From the NCBI RefSeq assembly GCF_003852525.1, contig NZ_QAJL01000003.1, positions 1,340,134-1,404,133 on the forward strand: a stretch of 64,000 nucleotides of DNA, given 5' to 3'. Source of the DNA: Pedobacter sp. KBW06 (GTDB lineage Bacteria > Bacteroidota > Bacteroidia > Sphingobacteriales > Sphingobacteriaceae). Numbering within the stretch: position 1 is the stretch's first letter; each line of letters starts with the position of its first letter. Below are positions 25,285 through 35,248 of the stretch, one piece after another. The notes below the pieces were generated by a model. The model was not told the DNA's origin. It ran no database searches and saw only the letters and a program-made list of their open reading frames with translations. The position numbers and the translations under genes were made by a program.

Positions 25285-27087
25285 ATGAAACACCTTAGAT
25301 TCTTAAACAAATACTTCTATAAATATAAATGGTGGATTATTCCGGGGGTATTTTTTGTAATCATCTCCAATATCTTTGGTGTAATCCCCGCTCAGGTCAT
25401 TGGGCATGCTTTTAATCTAATTACAGAAAATATACAGATCTATGGTTTGTTCGAAGGTTTCGAACGCCGCAGCATCATCTATGATATCTTTAGTACCAGC
25501 CTGTTTTATTTCGGTTTATTGGTATTGGTACTTTATTTAATGAGGGGTCTTTTTCTGTTTTTCATGCGTCAGACCATTATTCTAATGTCAAGACATATAG
25601 AATATGACATGAAAAACGAGATCTATGCCCATTATCAGGAACTGAGCCTCGGTTTTTACCGGAGAAACAATACCGGCGATTTGATGAACCGTGCAACGGA
25701 GGATGTCAACAGGGTCCGCATGTATGTAGGTCCGGCCATCATGTATACCATCAATACGGCGGTACTGTTTGTACTGGTGATTTATGCCATGTTCTCGGTG
25801 AACAGTACACTCGCAATTTTCTCCTTACTTCCTTTACCCGTTCTGGTGGTCATCATTTATTTTGTCAACACCCTGATCAATAAAAGAAGTGAACAGATCC
25901 AGGAACAGCTTTCCAGACTGAGTAGCTTTGTTCAGGAAAGATTCTCCGGAATCCGTGTCATTAAGTCTTACGTAAGGGAAGGCCATACCAAAGATGTATT
26001 TGCCGCGGAAAGCCAGGGTTATAAAGACAATGCCATGGGGCTGGTTAAAGTCCAGGCTTTATTTTATCCGACCATGCTGCTGCTCGTTGGACTGAGCACC
26101 ATCCTTACCGTTTATATTGGCGGGAAGCAGGTGATCGAAGGGTCAATCAGCGCGGGAAACATTGCCGAGTTTATTGTATATGTGAATCAGCTCACCTTCC
26201 CGGTATCGATGCTGGGATGGGTAACCACCCTCATCCAACGCGCTTCCGCTTCTCAGAAAAGGATCAATGAATTTCTGCAGCTGCAGCCCGACATTGTTTC
26301 AGGCAGCAGTGAAACTGTTCCGTTAAACGGAAACATCAGTTTTGAAAACGTTAGCTTTACCTATCCGGACACCGGAATCCAGGCTTTAAAAGACATTAGC
26401 TTTGAGATCGAGCAAGGTCAGTTTGTGGCCATCATCGGGCGTACAGGCTCCGGAAAATCAACACTTGCCAACCTGCTGATGCGCATGTATGATGTGGATC
26501 AGGGGAAAATAAAAATGGATGGCACAGCCATTGCCCAGCTGAACCTGCAGCATTACCGCAGTCAGTTTGGTTTCGTGCCTCAGGAGGTTTTCCTCTTCTC
26601 TGATACGATCCGAAATAACATCGCCTTCGGACTGGACCAGGTAACAGAGGAAGAAGTGACAGATGCCGCTAAAAACGCCGCTGTATATCAAAACATCATC
26701 AATTTCGACCTTAAATTTGAAACCATGCTTGGGGAAAGAGGAATCACCCTTTCCGGCGGACAAAAACAACGTGTGTCTATCGCCCGTGCCTTAATTAAGG
26801 AACCTAAGGTCCTGATCTTCGACGATTGTCTTTCCGCAGTAGATACCCGCACAGAAGAAGAGATTCTGAATAACCTTGGAAGAGTGATGAAAGGAAAAAC
26901 TAGTATTCTCATTGCCCACCGGATTTCAACGATTAAAAATGCGAACAAAATTCTTGTTTTAGACGATGGCAGGATCATTGAACAAGGTACACATGCTGAT
27001 TTACTCCAATTGGGAGGCGCTTATGCTGAAATGTATCAAAATCAATTACTGGAAGAGGAAAGTTCTGGTGATTCTCCGCTTGCATAA
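25285..27087 (+). CDS. ABC transporter, fused permease and ATPase (exporter type)
   Basis: This 600-residue half-transporter has six membrane helices in the first 320 residues and an ATPase domain after it. Walker A is GRTGSGKST, the Q-loop PQEVFLF, the signature LSGGQKQR, Walker B VLIFDDCLSAVD, and the switch His AHRIS. The residue after Walker B, normally the catalytic glutamate, is aspartate. This is known in one half of heterodimeric exporters such as MdlA or BmrC/YheI types, so a partner subunit elsewhere may be needed. No second ABC gene is adjacent. Substrates are probably lipids or drugs. Confidence 0.92.
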   Translation: MKHLRFLNKYFYKYKWWIIPGVFFVIISNIFGVIPAQVIGHAFNLITENIQIYGLFEGFERRSIIYDIFSTSLFYFGLLVLVLYLMRGLFLFFMRQTIILMSRHIEYDMKNEIYAHYQELSLGFYRRNNTGDLMNRATEDVNRVRMYVGPAIMYTINTAVLFVLVIYAMFSVNSTLAIFSLLPLPVLVVIIYFVNTLINKRSEQIQEQLSRLSSFVQERFSGIRVIKSYVREGHTKDVFAAESQGYKDNAMGLVKVQALFYPTMLLLVGLSTILTVYIGGKQVIEGSISAGNIAEFIVYVNQLTFPVSMLGWVTTLIQRASASQKRINEFLQLQPDIVSGSSETVPLNGNISFENVSFTYPDTGIQALKDISFEIEQGQFVAIIGRTGSGKSTLANLLMRMYDVDQGKIKMDGTAIAQLNLQHYRSQFGFVPQEVFLFSDTIRNNIAFGLDQVTEEEVTDAAKNAAVYQNIINFDLKFETMLGERGITLSGGQKQRVSIARALIKEPKVLIFDDCLSAVDTRTEEEILNNLGRVMKGKTSILIAHRISTIKNANKILVLDDGRIIEQGTHADLLQLGGAYAEMYQNQLLEEESSGDSPLA

Positions 27088-27202
27088 GGACTAAAAAAAA
27101 TGAAAACATGCATTTTAGAGGTCTAAGTACCACAAAAAGCAATAAAATAACGATAAATTAACAATTTTGCACTGAGGAAAGGCATTCCGTGTAATTTTCT
27201 AT

Positions 27203-27234
27203 TTTGAAGTTTAATAATTATTGCTTTATATTTA
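27203..27234 (+). promoter_or_regulatory. Candidate promoter of PUR-family gene
   Basis: TTTG at 27203-27206 and TATATTTA at 27227-27234 are spaced by 20 bases, one base off the TAnnTTTG consensus. It would give a leader of about 25 bases before the ATG at 27266. Confidence 0.5.
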
Positions 27235-27265
27235 CCCGAACCAAAAACCAAGATCAATACCAACC

Positions 27266-27595
27266 ATGGGAGAATTTGACAACAAAGAGAGAGAAGAGGT
27301 TTTTTCGAAGAAAGTAAGGGCCGGTAAAAGAACGTACTTTTTCGACGTAAAAGCAACAAGATCAGGAGACTATTACCTAACTTTAACTGAGAGTAAAAAA
27401 AGACTGGAAGACGGTGTTTTTGTAAAGCATAAAATCTTCCTATATAAAGAAGACTTTGAGAAATTTGCAGAAGGATTAAATGAGACTGTTGACTATATTA
27501 AAAGCCACCAGGATGTTGTAGAAAAACGCTACGAGTATTCTGAGAACCACGAAGGCGCAGGAAACAAGAATCACAATGATGATTTTTCTTTCTAA
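27266..27595 (+). CDS. PUR family DNA/RNA-binding protein (DUF3276)
   Basis: This 109-residue protein is the small bacterial PUR-alpha-like type. KRTYFFDVKATRSGDYYLTL and the later FLYKEDFEKFAEGL give the beta-sheet-plus-helix PUR repeat. Such proteins bind single-stranded DNA or RNA as dimers; they are common in Bacteroidota and Borrelia. The tail is rich in His, Asn and Glu. I use the ATG at 27266 (MGEFDNKE), not the upstream in-frame start at 27221, because the promoter-like box ends at 27234. A strong terminator follows. Confidence 0.88.
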   Translation: MGEFDNKEREEVFSKKVRAGKRTYFFDVKATRSGDYYLTLTESKKRLEDGVFVKHKIFLYKEDFEKFAEGLNETVDYIKSHQDVVEKRYEYSENHEGAGNKNHNDDFSF

Positions 27596-27614
27596 CATAT
27601 AAAGAAAGGACAAT

Positions 27615-27640
27615 GCCCCTCATGAAACAGGGGCTTTTTT
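27615..27640 (+). terminator. Rho-independent terminator after PUR gene
   Basis: The stem GCCCCT/AGGGGC has an eight-base loop and is followed by six T, 20 bases after the stop codon. Confidence 0.88.
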
Positions 27641-27651
27641 ATGCCCTAAAA

Positions 27652-27683
27652 AAAACGGCCATATTAAATATATGACCGTTTTG
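27652..27683 (-). terminator. Terminator of module 1
   Basis: AAAACGGCCATAT pairs with ATATGACCGTTTT with one G-T wobble. On the minus strand it ends in TTTT, about 25 bases after the stop codon of the TlpA pseudogene at 27708. Confidence 0.65.
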
Positions 27684-27707
27684 ATTTGCTAAGTTACCCA
27701 GGGGAAA

Positions 27708-28844
27708 TTATTTCAGCAATTCTTCCAGTTTATCATGTAGTGCTTTACCACGAAGATCTTTCGCTACAATGATGCCATTGGCATCCACCAACACAGAATG
27801 AGGAATCCCCCTGATGGCATATAACTTCACCATTGGGCTTTCCCAGTACTTTAAATCTGAGATCTGATACCAGGTCAGTTGATCAGCAGCAATCGCTTTT
27901 TTCCATGCGGCAGCTCCTTCTGTTTTATCCAGTGAAACCCCCAAAATATTCAGTCCTTTCTCATGAAATTTAGCATAAGCCGCAACGACATTCGGGTTCT
28001 CCTATCTGCATGGCCCACACCAGGAAGCCCAGAAATCAATCAGGGTATACTTTCCTTTTTTAACCACCTCATTTAAGGAAAGTGTTGTTCCTTCAGGGGT
28101 TAATGCACTAAAATCAGGTGCCTTAATTCCTACAGCCACCCTGGAAAGATCAGCCAGGCGTTCTTTCAGCTTAATTCCATAAGTACTTGCCTTTACCGCT
28201 TTGGAAAGTCCGTTATAAACAGATTCCGTAACTGAAGGTTCAATATCTCCGTTAAAAATCAGATAAGGGGTATAGTAAGACTGGGGATTTTTAAGGATAA
28301 AATCATTCGTCAGCTTTGCCTGTTCTCCTTCCAGCTCGTCGAATTGTTTGCTGATATTTTTAACCAGCGCTTCGTTTTTTGCGGTACTTGCATCACGGTA
28401 TTCCTTATTCAGACTTCTGATCTTCGCTGTTGTTGGCGCCATCATCGCTGTAAACCTTTGGTAATCCTCATGAGCCGGAGAACCTGAAAGCGTGACTTTG
28501 GAAAGGTCTTCAGCATCCCCTTTCAGGACCATTGAAGAATTGTCTAAAAAGGCATTGTACCTGATGCGCTTATTTTCGACCCTTAAACTGTAAAAATCAG
28601 CCCCGTTTTTCACTTGTCCTTTCAGTTCAAATCTGTTGTTTTTTACAATTTGAAAAACAGTATCCATTTTACGCTGGTCGATGCTATGAATCAGCATCAC
28701 TTTATCACCGTCTTTTAAGCCGGTCAATTCCCCTTTAATGGTAAAACCCTTGGTATTTTGTGCATGGACTCCAGCAATACCAACCAATGAAACTATGGTT
28801 AAGGAAAGCATGGAGACTTTTAATGTCTTTTTCATCTGTTGCAT
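27708..28844 (-). pseudogene. TlpA-like thioredoxin with DUF4369, amber-interrupted (module 1)
   Basis: The frame encodes a 378-codon secreted thiol-disulfide protein: signal peptide (about 1-28), DUF4369-type beta domain, helical linker, then a TlpA/ResA thioredoxin domain. Codon 281 is TAG (28002-28004 on the plus strand, read in reverse), directly after WCGPCR. The downstream frame continues without shift, with ENPNVVAAY, GVSLDKTEG and a GIPHSVLVD cis-proline loop, so this is a nonsense codon and not a frameshift. Intact paralogues at 37428 and 46705 have alanine here; CAG (Gln) to TAG is the simplest single change. The truncated product keeps both active-site cysteines but loses most of the thioredoxin fold. 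A sequencing error is possible. The Met at codon 4 may be the real start. Confidence 0.85.
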
Positions 28845-28853
28845 TTTATCAGC

Positions 28854-30044
28854 TTATAATGATTCAATCTTATCCAATAATTCCTGAGACAGCTTCTGAA
28901 TTTTGGAAGTCTCCGCATCCGCAAGCAATCTTGATTTTTTCGCTGCTTTTAATCCCTCCTCTTTCTTTTTCAGAGAGAGACATACTTTAGCAAACGTACT
29001 TTGAATGGAATATTCCTCAGGTGCCAGTTCTACGGATCGCTTTGCCAACAGGTAGGCCTGCGCTAAAATCTCAGGATTTGAAGCAGCTTTATAGTCTGCT
29101 CTTCTGGCCAGAAAGCTCAGTTTTTCAGCCTCCGACTTTAAAACTCCTTTCAATGCAGCATCGGTCACCTTTTTATAATCGGCGGTTCTATTTTGTTCCA
29201 GATAAAAATCAGCTTCCAGCATCGCCCCTTGTATTCTACGGTCTGCTTTATCAGAAGTATTGAAAAAAGCCAGTTTCTTCATGAAGGCAGCTTCATCTTT
29301 GGCATAAATATAACCGTACATACTGCTGCTGATCAGTCGGTCTGTCAGTTCTTCTCTTTCGGCTATTGTACTCCAGGCAGTATACCTTCCTGGATTTGCC
29401 ATGAAGTAAGCACCCAGACGATCCGTTTCTGATCTGGCCAGTGTCTTTACCGCTTTCCATCCCAATGCGGAGTTCAATTCCTGTTCTGTAATTTTTGTCA
29501 CAATGTCTTTCCCGATTTGATCCGCAGTTCCACGTTCTGATTTTTGTAAAGTCAGGTAATAATCCAGAACAAAGGGGATATCCCGTTGTCCGGATTCATA
29601 TTTCTTTTTCATAGAGGAGAAATTTTTACCTGGATCTGAGGCCATTTTCCCTTCCTCCAAAAATTCGGCAACGGGCATCCTGGAAGCCGTTCTATGGATC
29701 ACTTCCCCTTTATCATTTACAAACAGGAAAGTCGGAAAAGAGCGCACATTGTATTTTTTCGCCAGCGCAATCCCCTCCCCTTTTTCCATATCAATTTTAG
29801 CATTGATAAAATTCTTATTGAAGAAAGCCCCTACAGTTGGGTCTACAAAGACATTCTGATCCATCCATTTACAAGGCCCACACCAGGAGGTATAGCAATC
29901 TATGAAGATCAGTTTATTTTCGGCAGCAGCCTTTTCCGTAGTTTCCTTCCAGTTTGAAGTCTGGTTAAATTTAATGCCTTCCTGTGCTTTTATGCTTCCG
30001 CCAATTAGCAGAAACAGGAACATGGTTATATTTTTTATGGTCAT
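28854..30044 (-). CDS. Secreted thioredoxin-fold protein with helical C-terminus (module 1)
   Basis: This 396-residue protein has a signal peptide (about 1-20, ending at IKAQ). An N-terminal thioredoxin domain (about 25-140) contains CYTSWCGPCKWM and the cis-proline loop RSFPTFLFV. A long, mostly helical TPR-like region (about 150-396) follows. This architecture is common in Bacteroidota periplasmic oxidoreductases with no known substrate. It fills the variable slot of module 1, between SusD and TlpA; in modules 2 and 3 that place is taken by other families. The next gene starts nine bases after its stop. With the TlpA of this module broken, it may be the only working thiol protein of the module. 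Confidence 0.85.
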   Translation of the reverse strand: MTIKNITMFLFLLIGGSIKAQEGIKFNQTSNWKETTEKAAAENKLIFIDCYTSWCGPCKWMDQNVFVDPTVGAFFNKNFINAKIDMEKGEGIALAKKYNVRSFPTFLFVNDKGEVIHRTASRMPVAEFLEEGKMASDPGKNFSSMKKKYESGQRDIPFVLDYYLTLQKSERGTADQIGKDIVTKITEQELNSALGWKAVKTLARSETDRLGAYFMANPGRYTAWSTIAEREELTDRLISSSMYGYIYAKDEAAFMKKLAFFNTSDKADRRIQGAMLEADFYLEQNRTADYKKVTDAALKGVLKSEAEKLSFLARRADYKAASNPEILAQAYLLAKRSVELAPEEYSIQSTFAKVCLSLKKKEEGLKAAKKSRLLADAETSKIQKLSQELLDKIESL

Positions 30045-30074
30045 GTGTTCTTTTATAATATATAATAGGATTAA

Positions 30075-30126
30075 GAACCCGCATCAGCTTAGGCCTGTTT
30101 ACAAGGCGGCAACTGATTGCAGGTTC
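30075..30126 (-). other. Hairpin between SusD and thioredoxin gene (module 1)
   Basis: GAACC-GCATCAG pairs with CTGATTGC-GGTTC, with one bulge and an inner GCC/GGC stem. The tail on the minus strand is only weakly T-rich (TTCTTAATCC). It could be a partial terminator or a processing or stabilising structure within the operon. Confidence 0.35.
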
Positions 30127-30158
30127 CTTTATTTTATGGATTTGATCCAGCTGAGGAT

Positions 30159-31604
30159 TTAACGATCGTACACCGGTATCGAAGGATTAAACTCCAGGAC
30201 ATTTGGTGGCAAGGGAAGGATATACCGCTTATCATTTGCCGGTAAAGTATACGTTTCTGTTCCGTTTTTATGGGTCACTGTTTTTGCGAAACGGGGATCT
30301 TTATTCAATCTTTTCAAATCGATCAGACGTGTACTTCCCTGCAAAGGAATTTCTCTTCTTCTTTCTTCAAGTGCCATGCGCAATGCCTCATCTTTAGTTG
30401 CTGCCATCAATGGCTGATTACCAGCGATACGCATATCCCTCAATTTGTTCAAATGCTGCAAAGCGAGATCTTTACTTCCGACCCTCGCCTCGCATTCTGC
30501 TGCGATGAGGTAAAGCTCCGGTGTGCCGAATCCATAGTTAAACTCTATATAAGCTGCCCAAAGCTTTCTCCCCGGAAAAACAGTAATTGCCCCGCCAAAA
30601 TTAGCTTGTCCATCACAGAAGAGAAGTTTTAAACGCTGATCTGTAGCATTTGCCGGCAGATCCTTTTGATAAACATCCAATAAATCGGCACTGGCGTACA
30701 GTTCCGTAAATACATGTCCATTACTGGAAGAACCAAAGCGGCTCCAGATACTTTCTTTACTTTCATTTGGGCGAGGGAAGACCACCGTCTGATCTGCAAT
30801 GGAGCAAACCCTTCCCCAGGTTCCCTTTTTATTTGTATAAGTGCGGTAATCAATCAGATTGCTATTTAATTTCAAGGCCTCATTTGCATTCTGCAAGGCT
30901 TCTGCATATTTTCCCATATACAGGTACATCCGGCTTAAAAAGGCATAACCAACACTTTTTGTCGGGTGGAAATTATTAGGAACCTTCAGTGCTAAATGAG
31001 GAAGTGCTTCATCCAGATCCTTCCGTATCTGACTGTAAACCTCTTCTACCGTACCTCTCTTATACTTCGCGTTGATATCTTCCGTCAACACCAGCGGGAC
31101 TCCCAGATCCGTTCCTGCAGTGGCAGGATCGTAATGTGCAGCATAAGCATTGACAATGGTCAGGTATTCGAATGCTCGGCCAATTTGTGCTTCCGCTTTA
31201 AGCTGCATCCGGTCGGCCATTGTTCTGTCTTTTACATTTTCTATGTTATTGATAATGGTATTGTAAACAAAGATATGCTCATAGGCAGCTTCATAAAACC
31301 GGTCTGACTGCCCGGATTCAAAAACACGCCCGGGTTTAAACTCATATAAATTTCGTTTAAAGAGGTCATAACCTAGATAATCAGCAGATTTATTAGGGTC
31401 TTTTACTTCCCCGGATTGTGCATCATCGGTTAAGTAAACGGGATACGATGAAGAAACGCCATATAGTGCAGAATTATTTAATAACCTTTCGTAATCGTCA
31501 TAAAACTCCGGGATCGTATACCCTTTAGGTTTTATATCCAGGTATTTTTTACATCCTGATAGGGCAACTATAGTGATGAATAAAATGGTGAATATCTTTT
31601 TCAT
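30159..31604 (-). CDS. SusD/RagB family lipoprotein (module 1)
   Basis: This 481-residue outer-membrane lipoprotein has a lipobox ending at Cys18 (ALSGCKK). Family features are DIKPKGYTIPEFYDDYERLL near the start, LKAEAQIGRAFEYLTIVNAY, and the C-terminal ALEERRREIPLQGSTRLIDLKRLN that marks SusD proteins. It acts as surface lid and ligand catcher for the SusC encoded 12 bases upstream. It is at the short end of the SusD range, as in RagB-like members that take peptides. The ligand is unknown. Confidence 0.93.
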   Translation of the reverse strand: MKKIFTILFITIVALSGCKKYLDIKPKGYTIPEFYDDYERLLNNSALYGVSSSYPVYLTDDAQSGEVKDPNKSADYLGYDLFKRNLYEFKPGRVFESGQSDRFYEAAYEHIFVYNTIINNIENVKDRTMADRMQLKAEAQIGRAFEYLTIVNAYAAHYDPATAGTDLGVPLVLTEDINAKYKRGTVEEVYSQIRKDLDEALPHLALKVPNNFHPTKSVGYAFLSRMYLYMGKYAEALQNANEALKLNSNLIDYRTYTNKKGTWGRVCSIADQTVVFPRPNESKESIWSRFGSSSNGHVFTELYASADLLDVYQKDLPANATDQRLKLLFCDGQANFGGAITVFPGRKLWAAYIEFNYGFGTPELYLIAAECEARVGSKDLALQHLNKLRDMRIAGNQPLMAATKDEALRMALEERRREIPLQGSTRLIDLKRLNKDPRFAKTVTHKNGTETYTLPANDKRYILPLPPNVLEFNPSIPVYDR

Positions 31605-31616
31605 AATGGTTTAGAA

Positions 31617-34600
31617 TTAAAAATTAGCAGAAAGACCAAAGGTGTAAGTTGGCGGAAGCAGTATTCCTCTGGTAGGAGGAGAAAGCGGACTAAACGCAGA
31701 AGAATTGGTCGTTCCCAGCCATACTTCCGGATCCAGATTCTGTTTATTTGCCGACCAGCGCCATGCATTTTGTACCTGAAGGCTAAGCCTTAAACGCTGC
31801 ACATGGTTTCTTTTCAAGAATTCATTCGCCAGGTTATAGCTCAAAGTGATGTCACGCAATTTGATGTAATCCGCCCGTTGAATTCCCTGATTTCCCGCTT
31901 CCCATATATTGGTGATAACAGAACTTGCGGCCGAAGCAAAGCCCGGTGCTATTCCCGGAATCGACTCGTCACCAGTTTTTTTCCAATAATTCAACGCACT
32001 CCTATCCATATTAGTGGTATAGTTTAACTCCGCATATTTGGTTAAATAAGGGGAGTAGACATCACGCATCACATGACCTCCGTAATAGATGAACATAAAG
32101 AACAGGTCAAAATTCTTATAACTCATGCTGTTGGACAAAGAAACCGCATAAGGAGGAGTCGCAGTCCCTTCATGAATCAAATCTGATACTGTTAGCTGAT
32201 CAGTACTTTTAACTTCCTTTCCTTCTTTGGTTAAAGCAATCGGCTTTCCTTTATCATCCAGTCCTTTATAGCGAATGCTATAAATTGAATTCATCGGGAC
32301 CCCTACTCTATTCTGCCCCCTGTCAAGATAAGAATAGACGCTTTTCCCTTCATTTTCCAGTTTGGTCAGTACATTTTTATTGTAATTGAAATTCAATGTA
32401 GTATTCCACTTAAAATCATTTGTCGTTAAATTTGTACTGGTTAACGAGATATCTGTTCCACGGTTTCTCATGCTTCCATAATTCAGCATCACAGAACTCC
32501 AGCCGATCGTAGGATCGGTAGTCTGAAAGCCCAAAAGATCACTCGTAGATTTATTATAAAACTCAACAGATCCGGAGAAACGGTTCTTAAGGAGGCTAAA
32601 ATCAAAGGCAAGATTGGTTACATTCGTCTTTTCCCAACGCAGACCAGAATTTGGCGGACTTTGAACATAAGCCTGTGACTCATTCGTATTGGAATTAGGT
32701 CCTCCATCCTTGGTAATCATATAAGGACCATTCAATTTGGAGATGTTACCATTGATACCATAGGTACCCCGAACAATAAGACGGTCGAGCCAGTCGTTCT
32801 GATTTTCAGAAATCACATACATTAAACCTGCAGACCACAACGGTTTGTATTGGTATTTAGGATCTGTACCGAACAAATTTGACTGATCCATACGAATACT
32901 GGCGCTTGCAGTGATCTTATTGTCGTACGTATAAGAACCATTCCCGTAGAAAGAGACAAACCTGTTTTCTGTAGAACTGAATCCTTTCTCAAGTCTGGTT
33001 AATTGAAAACGATCATTGATAGACTCTGTGCCCAGTGTAGCTACCGCAAGTGCAGCTTCGTTGATCAATTTATAGCTCAGGTTATAATCATCGTATCCAT
33101 ATTTGTAGATGTTTGTCCCTGTGCTCAGAATCTTACGTTGCTCTGCACCAGCAATCATTTCCAGACGGTGTTTGCCAAATAACTTACTGAAATTAACCTG
33201 TGCCCTCAAAGTATGGGAGTTTTTATCACCGCGGATTTCACTCAGCTGTCCGCCAACAGGAATCAGATTCGTAACCGTTCCATCAGGTTTGATCAGCGTC
33301 GCATCATTGATCTGTGTTTTTACATTGTAGGCGTTTTTTGTATAATATTGCTTGAAATAATCATCGGTTCTTTCCTTTTGATAAAGCAGATTCAGTGACA
33401 GCCCATCTATGATTTTGATATTCGTTCCTATATTGATGTTCAGGTAATTGCTCTCATTATTTAAATGCTTGGTATTCATTTCATTTACAGGAGCAAAATT
33501 TTCGTCTTGTAAACGCAAACCATTCAGGCGGTTTATTTCAAACTGTGATTTGGAATTCAGCCAGTTTACCGGATTGCCCTGTGCATCTCTCAACATAAAA
33601 TAAGAAGCTTTACCAGTATTCAACATCCCCGTTCCACTGATCCCATTGTCATAATCCTCATTCTGTTTGCTGCCCAGTACGCCAATATTCAATTTCAACC
33701 ATTTGGTCAGATTGAGGGTATTGTTGAAATTGAATCCAATACGATTATTGCTTTGTACGCGATCATAGGGATTAGATCCCATATAATTACCACTAAAATT
33801 ATAGGTATAAAAATCTGAACCTCCGGATAAGGAAAGGTTATGTTGCTGATCTATCGCAGTCTTACGGATAAACTCACTGACCACCTGGTCATAGCGATCA
33901 TTGTTCCGGTAAACATCCAAAGCAGTCTGCAGCTCCGCTTCGGTCATGTGTCCTTCCCGCTGTTCGTAGAATAATTTATACACATCATTCATTGCCTTGC
34001 GCGGGTCTATCGCCGAATAAGAACCAGAGCGGTAATTGAACATTTCCCTTTGAAAATCTACCAGCTCGGCACTGCTCATTTTGTTGGCATAACCGCGGTC
34101 AGGAAGCGGGGTAAACTTGACCGTCCCGTCATAGCTGATCTTTAAAGGACCTTTCTTTCCTCTTTTGGTATTAATCACAATGACCCCGTTTGCAGATCTC
34201 GCACCATAAATAGAAGCCGCAGTCGCGTCTTTCAAAATAGTAACACTTTCCACATCAGCAGGGTTTATCGATTGTGGATCACCCTCAAAAGGCGCACCAT
34301 CGAGCACATATAACGGCGCTGTTTCTCCACTGATGGTGGAGATTCCACGAATCTGTGTTTTCCGTACGCCACCAACTTTGTAACTGGTTAATCCCGCAGA
34401 CATGCCCTCTATACGGTCCATGATATTGCCCTGTAATTTACCACTCAGGTCTTTATCCGCATTAATTACGCTGAAAGAGCCAGCCGCACGTTCTTTTGGA
34501 ATGTCCTGGTAGCCGGTAGAAACCACGGATATCTCCGACAATAAAGCAGAATTAATTTCCAATGTGATCGTCATCGGGTTTTCCTGGTTTGCAGGCACCT

Positions 34601-35237
34601 CTTTTGATTTATATCCGATATAGGAAACCACCAGGATCGCTTTGTCGTCTACCGCATGGAGTTCAAATGCGCCATCCGAATTGGTGATCGCCGTCTTTTT
34701 GGTGTTCTTGACCTGCACGGTCGCACCCGGTAAAGGCCCTCCTTTTTCATCAAGCACCTTCCCTTTCAGCTCAATAAAACTGATGTAATTTTTCATCTGA
34801 TCCAATACAGAGAAATCCTTTTTCTTGATTACGACCGTATTTTCAATGATCTTAAAGCTGAGGTCCTGCCCCTGAAAACAAGCCTCCAGCGCCTGCTCCA
34901 GTTTAACGTTCTCGAGATTCAGGTTTACTTTTTTTGCAGCTTTAATCAAATCACTATTGTACAGAAAAGTGAATTTTGTCTGTTTTCTGATCGATAATAA
35001 TACCCGCTGCAGACTGGCATTATTTTCATGCAGTGTCACACGCTGCCCAAAGGTGCTGGCCGCAGCCTGCAGCAACGATATGGCGATCATTATTGCTATC
35101 AAATTAATCCGCATAATAATTTGTCTTCTCGTTAAGGATTTGAGAGCCGAAATCCAGATATCAATGACATGAAATGGTTTAAAATATGGCGTAAGGCGTG
35201 GCCTGTCCATACTTGTTGAAGTATTAATAAAATACAT
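31617..35237 (-). CDS. STN-type SusC/RagA TonB-dependent transporter (module 1)
   Basis: This 1206-residue outer-membrane transporter has an N-terminal STN signalling domain (about 70-130, with LYNSDLIKAAKKVNLNLENV). A carboxypeptidase-like domain (about 150-235) and a plug with LYVLDGAPFEG and DATAASIYGARSANGVIVI follow, then the barrel. The STN domain contacts FecR in the periplasm and switches on the sigma factor when ligand is bound, as in FecA. The coding frame opens at 35237, but a signal peptide would begin at the internal Met at 35114 (MRINLIAIM), so the true start may be there. FecR and sigma genes lie directly upstream. Confidence 0.93.
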   Translation of the reverse strand: MYFINTSTSMDRPRLTPYFKPFHVIDIWISALKSLTRRQIIMRINLIAIMIAISLLQAAASTFGQRVTLHENNASLQRVLLSIRKQTKFTFLYNSDLIKAAKKVNLNLENVKLEQALEACFQGQDLSFKIIENTVVIKKKDFSVLDQMKNYISFIELKGKVLDEKGGPLPGATVQVKNTKKTAITNSDGAFELHAVDDKAILVVSYIGYKSKEVPANQENPMTITLEINSALLSEISVVSTGYQDIPKERAAGSFSVINADKDLSGKLQGNIMDRIEGMSAGLTSYKVGGVRKTQIRGISTISGETAPLYVLDGAPFEGDPQSINPADVESVTILKDATAASIYGARSANGVIVINTKRGKKGPLKISYDGTVKFTPLPDRGYANKMSSAELVDFQREMFNYRSGSYSAIDPRKAMNDVYKLFYEQREGHMTEAELQTALDVYRNNDRYDQVVSEFIRKTAIDQQHNLSLSGGSDFYTYNFSGNYMGSNPYDRVQSNNRIGFNFNNTLNLTKWLKLNIGVLGSKQNEDYDNGISGTGMLNTGKASYFMLRDAQGNPVNWLNSKSQFEINRLNGLRLQDENFAPVNEMNTKHLNNESNYLNINIGTNIKIIDGLSLNLLYQKERTDDYFKQYYTKNAYNVKTQINDATLIKPDGTVTNLIPVGGQLSEIRGDKNSHTLRAQVNFSKLFGKHRLEMIAGAEQRKILSTGTNIYKYGYDDYNLSYKLINEAALAVATLGTESINDRFQLTRLEKGFSSTENRFVSFYGNGSYTYDNKITASASIRMDQSNLFGTDPKYQYKPLWSAGLMYVISENQNDWLDRLIVRGTYGINGNISKLNGPYMITKDGGPNSNTNESQAYVQSPPNSGLRWEKTNVTNLAFDFSLLKNRFSGSVEFYNKSTSDLLGFQTTDPTIGWSSVMLNYGSMRNRGTDISLTSTNLTTNDFKWNTTLNFNYNKNVLTKLENEGKSVYSYLDRGQNRVGVPMNSIYSIRYKGLDDKGKPIALTKEGKEVKSTDQLTVSDLIHEGTATPPYAVSLSNSMSYKNFDLFFMFIYYGGHVMRDVYSPYLTKYAELNYTTNMDRSALNYWKKTGDESIPGIAPGFASAASSVITNIWEAGNQGIQRADYIKLRDITLSYNLANEFLKRNHVQRLRLSLQVQNAWRWSANKQNLDPEVWLGTTNSSAFSPLSPPTRGILLPPTYTFGLSANF

Positions 35238-35248
35238 ACATTTGTAAG

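Noticed and set aside
27708-28844. Frameshift in the module 1 TlpA gene
   Set aside because: The two open parts differ by a multiple of three and the sequence between them translates sensibly apart from one TAG, so it is a nonsense codon.
35237-35245. ATG inside the conserved CAAATGTA block as the susC start codon
   Set aside because: In modules 1 to 3 that ATG opens frames that stop within a few codons; susC uses a different ATG next to it or further inside.
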